Assembly (NCBI GenBank): GCA_023386865.1
Contig: JAEWIV010000318.1
Location: forward strand, 1 to 46,864
DNA from: Pseudomonadota bacterium
GTDB lineage: Bacteria; Pseudomonadota; Alphaproteobacteria; Reyranellales; Reyranellaceae
DNA: 46,864 bases
Reading direction: 5' to 3'
Shown here: in pieces, positions 34,150-40,960 of the stretch
How positions within the stretch are numbered: position 1 is the first letter of the stretch
How the letters are laid out: each line of letters begins with the position of its first letter
The notes under the pieces: model-generated
Seen by the model: the letters and a program-made list of their open reading frames with translations, nothing else
What the model was told of the DNA's origin: nothing
The model's database searches: none
Made by a program: the position numbers and the translations under genes

Positions 34150-34701
34150 ATGAAGGGCATTGGTCAACCAACCCCAGATGGACAGTACCATGGCCCGGAT
34201 GGCAGGGACACGGCGGCTGGCGTGCGCCTAGGCCCCGATATGCGAGATCCGGCAGCTGGCCTCGACCACTTTCCAGAACAACAACATCTGCGCGACGGCG
34301 TGCGAGGTGAGCAGGAACTCGCGAATCGCATCAAGCAACTCAATCCGACCGAGAAGATCATTCACTTCGGTCCGGCCGCCGGCGCACAAGGGCCCGACAT
34401 CATGTCGATCAGCGAGAAGGGAGAGGTTGCCTTTTGGGATTCCAAATGGCGCAACCGCGAACAATCGATACCTCCATCCAGACGCGCCCATCCTACCAAC
34501 AAGTCGCTGGACAACCTTCAAAAGGCCGAAGAATACGTTAAGAAAGCTGTAGCCGATGGCACCTTGAGTAAGGAGGTGGCCGCAAAAGCGTTGGCAAATC
34601 TGATAACGCGCAATTTTCTTATTTGCACTGTTGGCATGGGACAAGCCCATCAGGGGGTGGTTGAAATCGTGAAGGATGGCCAACGCACCGGGCCTCTATG
34701 A
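34150..34701 (+). CDS. Putative PD-(D/E)XK-fold nuclease toxin module
   Basis: A 183-residue protein with no signal peptide. Residues 53-100 look like a restriction-endonuclease-fold core: E54/E56 in VRGEQELANRIK, a beta strand EKIIHFGP, then G-P-D83 and, after thirteen residues, F-W-D97-S-K99. This is the D…(D/E)xK pattern of PD-(D/E)XK nucleases common in polymorphic toxins. The N-terminal 50 residues are Gly/Asp/Pro-rich, like a linker that would attach to a longer carrier, so it may be a displaced C-terminal module. The start is weak (ATG at 34150 or GTG at 34147). It lies 80 bases after the frameshifted carrier-like gene and ahead of a possible immunity gene. Activity is untested. Confidence 0.6.
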   Translation: MKGIGQPTPDGQYHGPDGRDTAAGVRLGPDMRDPAAGLDHFPEQQHLRDGVRGEQELANRIKQLNPTEKIIHFGPAAGAQGPDIMSISEKGEVAFWDSKWRNREQSIPPSRRAHPTNKSLDNLQKAEEYVKKAVADGTLSKEVAAKALANLITRNFLICTVGMGQAHQGVVEIVKDGQRTGPL

Positions 34702-34805
34702 AGTGACGGGGAAGGCGCAACCCAGGTACTCTCGGAGGGACGGACGAGGCCAGATGTAACGCGATAGCCGTGGGACTCGTCTCAGAGTGCATGGGAGCAC
34801 GCCGT

Positions 34806-35447
34806 ATGCCATCCGATGGGATCATTCGTTTGAAATGGGAGCCGTTCAATCCTTTGGTAAGACGCAATGAATGGTTGAATGAGCGTCTCAGTATTCATCG
34901 CAAATACACATTGGATGAAATCCCATCGAGGGGAATGGTTGGCTATCTGAGCACAGAGACAGGCTACATGGTGGAAGCCTTCCTTGTCGGACTGTCCGAT
35001 GAAGTGCGGCCTATTCTGGAGTACAATATTGCATGGATTGAGGCCCAATCGGAGGCAACCCTCAACGCGTTTCCCGGCCCGCAGGAGCACTGGCCGAGTC
35101 GGTGGCGTCAAGCCCGCGGATTGTTCAAGTGGCTTAGCCGGGGAGATCCCGCAGATCGGGAGTTCAGAGCGGCTCTTGATTCGCCGTGGATGATCCGGGC
35201 TCGCGACAAGTCCAGGAGAGTTTCGGATTTGGAGCGTCGGGAGCGCGACGAATACCTGGATGGACGTATTGCCTTGGCGCTTGCGGCGGACCAGCCCTTG
35301 CTTGGGCTCCAGTTTCTCGAAGCCATCGGCATAGAGGCATCGCCTAGCCCCGAGGAAGGAGCGATGGTTCAATTTGGGTGGTGGGCTTGCCAACCGCGAT
35401 GTCGCAGCGGAACATGCTGGCGCCGTCCTCGCGCTGCAGCGACCTGA
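34806..35447 (+). CDS. Hypothetical protein, possible immunity protein with altered C-terminus
   Basis: About 213 residues, with an ATG at 34806 and GGGAG about ten bases upstream. I do not recognise the family. It is soluble, rich in Trp, Arg and Glu (RLKWEPFNPLVRRNEWLNER; DLERRERDEYLDGRIALALA), with helical periodicity. Its place directly after a nuclease-like toxin module suggests an immunity protein. From about 35383 onward its frame reads through the antisense of a truncated GlcG gene and the residues become Cys/Arg-rich (WACQPRCRSGTCWRRPRAAA), so the native C-terminus is probably lost. The product may no longer be functional. Confidence 0.5.
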   Translation: MPSDGIIRLKWEPFNPLVRRNEWLNERLSIHRKYTLDEIPSRGMVGYLSTETGYMVEAFLVGLSDEVRPILEYNIAWIEAQSEATLNAFPGPQEHWPSRWRQARGLFKWLSRGDPADREFRAALDSPWMIRARDKSRRVSDLERRERDEYLDGRIALALAADQPLLGLQFLEAIGIEASPSPEEGAMVQFGWWACQPRCRSGTCWRRPRAAAT

Positions 35448-35562
35448 CGTGACCCGACTGGTCGAGCACGGCGACGGCAAGCGGTCTGATCTTCATCTCG
35501 CGCGCCTTGGCGAGGGCTACTTCGATGATCTTGTTGGCTTGGACGAGGCTGAGGTCGGGCAT
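35344..35562 (-). pseudogene. Truncated GlcG/HbpS (DUF336) heme-binding-like protein
   Basis: The first 60 codons (35562-35383) encode a clear GlcG/HbpS N-terminus: MPDLSLVQANKIIEVALAKA, then PLAVAVLDQSGHVRSLQRED and ASMFRCDIAVGK. The family normally continues with about 75 more residues (an A/W-rich helix and core). Here it changes to TTQIEPSLLPRG and stops at 35344. The break falls where the frame of the adjacent toxin-locus ORF begins to look unnatural, so a recombination joint near 35380 is likely. Confidence 0.75.
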
Positions 35563-35668
35563 GTCGGGTCTCGTGTCGATTTGCGTCTGGTGACTTGAGC
35601 ATAAAATTGCGTGGCATGCATTTTGCTGCCTGTGTGCGGAGCAACGGGGAATGAGAAGGGGGCTGTTC

Positions 35669-36715
35669 ATGCTGAAGCGGATGTTGACGGGCTTGGCGCT
35701 GGCCGCGGTCGCAAGCGGTGCCGCCGCCCAGGATCTGCCGAAAAGCCAGTTCAAGGTGATCGGTCTCAACAGTCCGACGCCGGTGTCGATCCACGACGAG
35801 CTGCCGTTCTGGCGCAAGACGATCCCGGAGGCCTCTAAGGGCGCCATCACGGCCGACGTCACGCCGCTCGACCAGATGGGGATAGACGACAAGACCATGC
35901 TCCGGCTGCTGAAGCTCGGCGTGATGGACTTCGCTGCCATGGACATCTCCAAGATGGCCGGCGACGATCCACGCTTCGAGGCCTGCGATCTCGCCGGGCT
36001 GACGCTCGACCCCGACAAGGCGCGCGCCACTTGCGCCGCCTACCGTGACGTCATCGACCGCCAGATGCAGAAGAACTGGAATGCCAAGCTGCTGGCTTTC
36101 GGTGGCAATACGCCCCAGGTCTTCTGGTGCCGCGACGTGATCAGCGGGCTCGACGGGTTCAAGGGCAAGAAGATCCGCGTGTTCAACAACACCATGCGGG
36201 ACTTCCTGGGCGGCGTCGGCGGCACCGCCGTCAGCATGGCCTTCGCCGAGGTCGTGCCGGCATTGAACAACGGCGTGGTCGATTGCGCCGTGACGGGCAG
36301 CCTGTCGGGCAATACGGCGGGCTGGCCCGAGGTCACCAAGTCGATCTATCCGATGTCGCTCGGCTGGAGCATCAACGTCCTCGCGGTCAATCTCGACAGC
36401 TGGAAGCGTCTCGATCCCAAGACGCAGGCCTTCCTGCTCGAGCAGTTCAAGGCCTATGAGGACAAGATGTGGGCCACCATCAAGACGACGACCGCCGAGG
36501 CCGACAACTGCAACACGGGCAAGCAGCCCTGCACCATGGGCAAGCTCGCCAAGATGACCATCGTGCCGGTGAAGCCCGAGGAGGCGGCAACCCACAAGAA
36601 GCTGGTCGAGGGGGCGGTGCTGGCCGGCTGGGCCAAGCGCTGCGGCGCGGCCTGTGCCAAGGAGTGGAACGAGACGGTCGGCAAGGCGCTCGGCCTCACG
36701 GCGCCGACCCCCTGA
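35669..36715 (+). CDS. TRAP transporter substrate-binding protein (DctP family)
   Basis: A 348-residue periplasmic receptor. Residues 1-21 form the signal peptide (MLKRMLTGLALAAV, ending AAAQ). I chose the ATG at 35669, preceded by AGAAGGGGG; an in-frame ATG at 35651 lies inside that signal. The DctP core is visible in GLDGFKGKKIRVFNNTMRDF (the conserved Arg that binds carboxylate is in this region) and FAEVVPALNNGVVDCAVTG. Four or more Cys occur near the C-terminus (NCNTGKQPC; KRCGAACAKEW), perhaps forming disulfides. It is the first gene of a DctPQM operon. Confidence 0.9.
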   Translation: MLKRMLTGLALAAVASGAAAQDLPKSQFKVIGLNSPTPVSIHDELPFWRKTIPEASKGAITADVTPLDQMGIDDKTMLRLLKLGVMDFAAMDISKMAGDDPRFEACDLAGLTLDPDKARATCAAYRDVIDRQMQKNWNAKLLAFGGNTPQVFWCRDVISGLDGFKGKKIRVFNNTMRDFLGGVGGTAVSMAFAEVVPALNNGVVDCAVTGSLSGNTAGWPEVTKSIYPMSLGWSINVLAVNLDSWKRLDPKTQAFLLEQFKAYEDKMWATIKTTTAEADNCNTGKQPCTMGKLAKMTIVPVKPEEAATHKKLVEGAVLAGWAKRCGAACAKEWNETVGKALGLTAPTP

Positions 36716-36737
36716 CCGCCGCTCCGAAGGCTGGTCC

Positions 36738-37322
36738 ATGAGCGGCGTGCGTCGCTTCGCCCAATGGGGCTTGTGGTTCGGCGGCGCGCTGGTTCTGCTT
36801 GCCGCCATTCTGATCGGCGTCGACGTGCTGCTGCGCAAGTTCCTGGCCTTGTCGATCGGCGGCGCCGACGAGCTGGCCGGCTATGCGCTCGCCATCGGCA
36901 CGACGTGGGGTCTCGGTGCCGCGCTCCTCGATCGGGCCCATATCCGCATCGACTCGCTTTACCTGCTGTTCTCGCAGAAGCTGCGTCTCGGGCTCGATCT
37001 GGCGGCGCTGATCCTGTTGGTCGGCTTCTTCGCGTTGGTGGGCTGGCACGGCCTGTCTGTCGTGGCGCAGTCCTGGACGTCGGAGTCACGCAGCCAATCG
37101 GCGCTCGAGACCCCGACGATCATCCCGCAGGCGCTGTGGCTGGCCGGGTTGGCGGTGTTCGTGGCGATCGGCGTGCTGCTGCTGGTCGACGTGCTGCGGG
37201 TGCTTGCCGCCGGCAACCTGCGTGGCGCGGCGCGCCTGATCGGGACCCGCTCGGCGGAGGAGGAAGTGCAGGACGAGATCCGCGACCTGCAGGAGCGGCA
37301 GGGCCGCGAGGGGAACGGCTGA
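36738..37322 (+). CDS. TRAP transporter small permease (DctQ family)
   Basis: A 194-residue membrane protein with four hydrophobic segments. The family motif RAHIRIDSLYLLFS lies after the second. The charged C-terminal tail (EEEVQDEIRDLQERQGREGN) is longer than usual. It starts 22 bases after the receptor gene and ends one base before the large permease, with which it forms the transport complex. Confidence 0.88.
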   Translation: MSGVRRFAQWGLWFGGALVLLAAILIGVDVLLRKFLALSIGGADELAGYALAIGTTWGLGAALLDRAHIRIDSLYLLFSQKLRLGLDLAALILLVGFFALVGWHGLSVVAQSWTSESRSQSALETPTIIPQALWLAGLAVFVAIGVLLLVDVLRVLAAGNLRGAARLIGTRSAEEEVQDEIRDLQERQGREGNG

Positions 37323-37323
37323 C

Positions 37324-38610
37324 ATGCTCATCGTGACGCTGGCCATCCTGATCGGGCTGCTGGCGCTGGCCGTCCCGGTCGCCGCGGGGCTAGGCATCCT
37401 CGGCCTGTCCCTGTCGGCGATCTACTCGAAGCTGCCACTGTCCCTGGCCATGGGTGAAATCGCCTGGGGGACTTCCAACAACTTTCTGCTGGTCGCCATT
37501 CCGTTCTTCGTGCTGCTGGGCGAGATCCTGCTGCGCTCGGGCATGGCCGAACGCATGTACAACGCGCTGGTCTTGTGGGTGCCGTGGCTGCCGGGCGGGC
37601 TCATGCATTCGAACATCGCTGCCTGTGCGATGTTCGCCGCGACGTCGGGTTCGAGCGTGGCCACCGCGGCCACCATCGGCACGGTCGCCCTGGGCGAGGT
37701 CGAGAAGCGCGGATATTCGGAACGGCTGTTCCTCGGCACGATCGCGGCCGGCGGCACATTGGGCATCCTGATCCCGCCCTCGATCAACATGATCGTCTAC
37801 GGCGTGCTCACCGACACGTCGATCCCCAAGCTGTATCTCGCCGGCTTTCTGCCCGGTGTCGTGCTCGCCGGCCTGTTCAGCCTGACGGTCATCGTCATCT
37901 GCGTGCTGAAGCCAGGCCTGGGCGGCCGCCCGACCGAGACGAGCTGGCGGCAGCGCTTCGCCGCGCTTCCCGATCTGCTGCCGCCGCTGATCATCTTCCT
38001 CGCCGTGCTGGGTTCGATCTATGCCGGGTGGGCGACCGCCACGGAGTCGGCGGCGCTGGGCGTGATCGCGGCTGCGGCGATCGCCGCCTGGAACCGGCGG
38101 TTGACGTTCAAGACGCTGCTCAGTGCCTTCGAGGGCACCATGCGGACCACGGCCATGATCATGGCCATCCTGCTCGCGGCCTACTTCCTCAATTTCGTGA
38201 TCACCTCGATCGGCCTCACCGCGCAGGTCAACCGCTTCATCACCGGCCTTGGCCTCAGCAAGGTCGAGCTGCTGATCGTCGTGGTCGGCTTCTACTTCGT
38301 GCTGGGCATGTTCATGGAGACGCTGTCGATGATGGTGGCGACGGTGCCGATCATCGCGCCGATCCTGTTCAAGGCAGGCTACGATCCGGTGTGGTTCGGC
38401 ATCATCGTGATCATCCTGATGGAGCTGGCGATGATCACGCCGCCGGTCGGCATCAATCTCTACGTCGTGCAGGGCCTGCGCAAGCGTGGCAAGATAGACG
38501 ACGTCATCATCGGCGCGGCGCCCTTTGTCATCACGATGATGCTCATGATCCTGATCCTGTCGATCTGGCCGGACATCGCCCTCTGGCTGCCGGGAATGGC
38601 TTCGGCCTAG
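37324..38610 (+). CDS. TRAP transporter large permease (DctM family)
   Basis: A 428-residue permease of normal DctM length with about eleven membrane helices. The motifs SGSSVATAATIGTVALGEVE and GTLGILIPPSINMIVYGVLT are diagnostic, as is ITPPVGINLYVVQGLRKRGK near the end. It begins one base after DctQ. The stop TAG at 38608-38610 overlaps the stop of a hyuA fragment on the other strand, which marks the start of a recombination scar. Confidence 0.93.
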   Translation: MLIVTLAILIGLLALAVPVAAGLGILGLSLSAIYSKLPLSLAMGEIAWGTSNNFLLVAIPFFVLLGEILLRSGMAERMYNALVLWVPWLPGGLMHSNIAACAMFAATSGSSVATAATIGTVALGEVEKRGYSERLFLGTIAAGGTLGILIPPSINMIVYGVLTDTSIPKLYLAGFLPGVVLAGLFSLTVIVICVLKPGLGGRPTETSWRQRFAALPDLLPPLIIFLAVLGSIYAGWATATESAALGVIAAAAIAAWNRRLTFKTLLSAFEGTMRTTAMIMAILLAAYFLNFVITSIGLTAQVNRFITGLGLSKVELLIVVVGFYFVLGMFMETLSMMVATVPIIAPILFKAGYDPVWFGIIVIILMELAMITPPVGINLYVVQGLRKRGKIDDVIIGAAPFVITMMLMILILSIWPDIALWLPGMASA

Positions 38611-38768
38611 AGAGTGATGACGATGTTGCCGGCCGCGTCGCACTCGGCGCGCGCGCCAGGCGGTACGACACAGGTCGAATCATACTCCTCGACGATCAGC
38701 GGGCCGACGTGACCCGTGCCGAGGTCGGCACGGCTCGGCACCGGGGTGTCGCGCCAGCCGTGGTCGGC
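38607..38768 (-). pseudogene. 3' fragment of a second hyuA-type gene
   Basis: The bases 38615-38766 match 40969-41120 (the 3' end of the intact HyuA gene) with about six differences that I can count in 152. The reading on the minus strand ends NIVITL-stop, against NIVIRL-stop in the intact copy, and includes GPLIVEEYDSTCVVPPGARA. Everything upstream of that end is missing. It abuts a DctM fragment, so this is a relic of another hydantoinase locus or the product of recombination between copies. Confidence 0.85.
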
Positions 38769-38769
38769 C

Positions 38770-38970
38770 GGCTACGACCCGGTATGATACGGCGTGCTGA
38801 CCATGCTCCTGATCCAGATCACGATGGTGACGCCGCTCTTCGGCAAGAACCTGTTCGTCATCCACAGCATCCGGGGCCGCGGCCGCCTGACCGACGTCGA
38901 GCGCGGCTTGGCGCCGTCCGTCGTTGAGCTCCTGATCATAATCGCCCTCTGTCGTGATGGTCCTGCCGCG
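38770..38970 (+). pseudogene. 3' fragment of a DctM-type TRAP permease with in-frame stop
   Basis: The plus-strand frame from 38770 reads GYDPV, TGA, YGVLTMLLIQITMVTP and then LFGKNLFVIHSIRGRGRLTD. This aligns with the DctM C-terminus (GYDPVWFGIIVIILMELAMI in the intact gene). The TGA at 38785-38787 replaces the expected Trp codon. The sequence differs from the intact DctM next door, so it is not a simple local duplication. The tail decays after about 38960. Confidence 0.8.
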
Positions 38971-38991
38971 CTGGTTCGGGCCGGCGGCAAG

Positions 38992-39501
38992 TCACGACAG
39001 CCGCTCCGACCGCGCTTTCACGTCGTCGCTCAACTGCCGCACGTTCTCGGTGGTCTTGCGGATATCCGCTTCGCTTAGACCGCCGCCCATGGTCGAGGCG
39101 ATCTCCATGAGCCGGTCGTTCAGCTCGCTGTAGTGCGTGTCGCCTTTGCGCGTGAGCCGCACAAGCTTTGAGCGCCGGTGCTTCGGATTGTCGACGAATT
39201 CGACAAGCCCCTCGGCGGCAAGCTCATCCGCCAACCGTTGCATCCGTTGACGGCTGGTGGGTCGCATCTGGGCGATCTGCGGTACCGTCAGTGGACCCAG
39301 CAACGCCAAGCTTCGCATAAAGCCGAACGCTCCGCCGCCCCATGCGGTGATCAATCCCGTCTTCTGGCCGATGGCCCGTATCCTGAAAAAGCACTGGGCG
39401 ACTTCGAGCATCAGCTCGGCGATCGCCTCGGCCTTTGCGCGGACGGCTGGGCCTGTTCCCGGCCTTGGGGCCGCCGCGGTCTTGTGTCGTTCCGACGCCA
39501 T
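38992..39501 (-). CDS. MarR family transcriptional regulator
   Basis: A 169-residue winged-helix regulator. The recognition region is GPLTVPQIAQMRPTSRQRMQ, and the wing follows at VDNPKHRRSKLVRLTRKG; helices flank both sides for dimerisation. I chose the ATG at 39501 with GGAGG eleven bases upstream. An ATG at 39531 has no spacing after its GGAG and would place the start six bases from an operator. It is divergent from a methyltransferase gene. Two identical-type operator dyads lie between them, so it is very likely autoregulated and controls the neighbour. Confidence 0.9.
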   Translation of the reverse strand: MASERHKTAAAPRPGTGPAVRAKAEAIAELMLEVAQCFFRIRAIGQKTGLITAWGGGAFGFMRSLALLGPLTVPQIAQMRPTSRQRMQRLADELAAEGLVEFVDNPKHRRSKLVRLTRKGDTHYSELNDRLMEIASTMGGGLSEADIRKTTENVRQLSDDVKARSERLS

Positions 39502-39537
39502 GGCTTGCGTTGCCTCCAGCTGCGCCAGCATCTCCAG

Positions 39538-39583
39538 TTGACACCGTGGTTGTCAATTTGCAGAATGACACCTTAGTTGTCAT
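39538..39583 (+). promoter_or_regulatory. Two MarR-type operators and a promoter for the methyltransferase gene
   Basis: Two dyads share the form TGACACC-N3-GTTGTCA: one at 39539-39555, one at 39566-39582, 27 bases apart. TTGACA at 39538-39543 and CAGAAT at 39561-39566 (17-base spacer) form a promoter facing right, so operator 1 covers the -35 box and operator 2 lies just past the -10 box. The start of the rightward gene is 46 bases further on. Confidence 0.75.
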
Positions 39584-39628
39584 TCTTGGTTTTCGGCGCG
39601 TAGGCCTTCGGCATCAGCGAGAGCGTGC

Positions 39629-40126
39629 ATGCGTAGGGACTTAGCTGGGCAAGTGGACGACGCCGCAACGGCAGGCGTCATCGCGCGGCCGCCTTTCCTG
39701 TTTCTTGGCGCTCTGCTGCTGGGGTTGGGCGCCGACCACGTGCTGCCCTTGGTGTTCTCCATTCCAGGGGAGAGGGCGACCTTCTGGACGGTCGGCGCCT
39801 GTCTGATCCTCATCGGCGTCGCGTTGATGGCCGCGGGCATCCGCAACTTCTTGCAGGCGGCGACGCCGGTGCCCACGAACCAGCCGACCCGCGCGCTCGT
39901 GACGACCGGCGTTCACGGATGGACGCGCAATCCGATCTACCTCGGCATGTTCCTGATCTATGGCGGCATCGGCGTGGCGGCGCACAGCCCGTGGGTTCTC
40001 GTCCTCGTGCTGCCCCTCGCAATCCTGATCCGCTACGGCGTCATCGCCTGTGAGGAGGTCTATCTCGAGCGGCGGTTTGGCAATGCGTACGTCGACTACA
40101 AGCGACATGTCCGGCGGTGGCTCTAG
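39629..40126 (+). CDS. Isoprenylcysteine carboxylmethyltransferase/PEMT-like membrane protein
   Basis: A 165-residue membrane protein. The C-terminal signature GVHGWTRNPIYLGMFLIYGG, then EEVYLERRFGNAYVDYKRHV, is typical of the ICMT/PEMT-type methyltransferase family found in many bacteria. About four hydrophobic segments are present. The substrate of bacterial members is mostly unknown. The start is the ATG at 39629, downstream of a clear promoter and MarR-type operators, so expression probably responds to a small-molecule signal sensed by the MarR protein. Confidence 0.82.
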   Translation: MRRDLAGQVDDAATAGVIARPPFLFLGALLLGLGADHVLPLVFSIPGERATFWTVGACLILIGVALMAAGIRNFLQAATPVPTNQPTRALVTTGVHGWTRNPIYLGMFLIYGGIGVAAHSPWVLVLVLPLAILIRYGVIACEEVYLERRFGNAYVDYKRHVRRWL

Positions 40127-40171
40127 CGGCTGAAGCATCACCGGCAGGAACGGCCGGTCGTAACGGCGGAG

Positions 40172-40801
40172 ATGCAAATGCGATCAAGCCTCGCGGTTAT
40201 CGGCGCACTCGCGATCCTGCTCGCCTCCTGTGCGAGAATCCCGACGGAACGGGACGCCAACGATGCCGTTTCCATGCTCCTGGAGTACGACAGCTGGGCA
40301 TGGGCGGTGGGCATTGGTCTCATATGGGCAGATCTCGTGCTGCCTGTCCCACAGACCGCGGTCATAGCCGCCCTCGGCATCATCTACGGCACGGTGTTCG
40401 GCGGAGTGCTGGGCAGCGTCGCCCTGATCACCAGCGGCATCCTTGGCTACGCCGTGATGCGCACTTCGGCGCGGCGGTTTGTCGACCGCCTGGTGGGTCG
40501 CCGATTCCGGAGCAAGACGGAAAGCCTGTTCGACAGATCCGGCGCATGGGCGATCGTCCTGACACGCAGCCTTCCCTACAGCGTACCGGAAGCCATCGTG
40601 TTCCTGGCCGGCCTTGCCGGAATGCCATTGGGAAAATTCACCATGGCGCTGACGGTCGGCAGCGTACCGACCGCCTTCGCGTTTGCCGCCATCGGTGCCG
40701 AATTGGCCCATCAACCGGTCCTGGTGCTCATCGTGAGCTATCTCCTTCCCGTCCTGCTGCTGCCCATTGTGCTGTACGTCATGCGCCCGCGCGCATCCTG
40801 A
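40172..40801 (+). CDS. VTT/DedA-like membrane protein with a lipobox-like N-terminus
   Basis: A 209-residue protein. Residues 1-20 look like a lipoprotein signal: LAILLASC with Cys at 20. Then comes a VTT/DedA-type domain: LPVPQTAVIAALGIIYGTVF, SGILGYAVMRTSARRFV and TRSLPYSVPEAIVFLAGLAG, plus two C-terminal hydrophobic segments. Canonical DedA proteins carry an F/Y-x-R-F-x-P-x-x-R motif, of which only part is kept. A second ATG at 40178 is an equally good start. It is not clear whether the Cys is lipid-modified, because a multi-span protein with a lipid anchor is unusual. Confidence 0.78.
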   Translation: MQMRSSLAVIGALAILLASCARIPTERDANDAVSMLLEYDSWAWAVGIGLIWADLVLPVPQTAVIAALGIIYGTVFGGVLGSVALITSGILGYAVMRTSARRFVDRLVGRRFRSKTESLFDRSGAWAIVLTRSLPYSVPEAIVFLAGLAGMPLGKFTMALTVGSVPTAFAFAAIGAELAHQPVLVLIVSYLLPVLLLPIVLYVMRPRAS

Positions 40802-40960
40802 GGATGTCGACATTCGTCAGAGTCGCCGCGTGACCTGGTTGGGCGCGTCGCTGGAAGCCCGAACATCCTCGTCCACAGCGGCTCGGCAACGGTATTGAAG
40901 GCCGGACGAACGCCACCTATTTTGGCGAGGTGCGCGAGGATCCAGAGCCCCTGACGGCTG
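40802..40960. other. Short intergenic region after the VTT gene
   Basis: No gene is convincing here. On the minus strand a frame reads GLWILAHLAKIGGVRPAFNT for a short distance before 40950 and could be a gene relic, but I do not recognise the family and there is no start signal. Confidence 0.35.

Noticed and set aside
38600..39000. Insertion sequence as the cause of the hyuA/dctM scar
   Set aside because: No transposase frame, terminal inverted repeat or target duplication is visible around the fragments.
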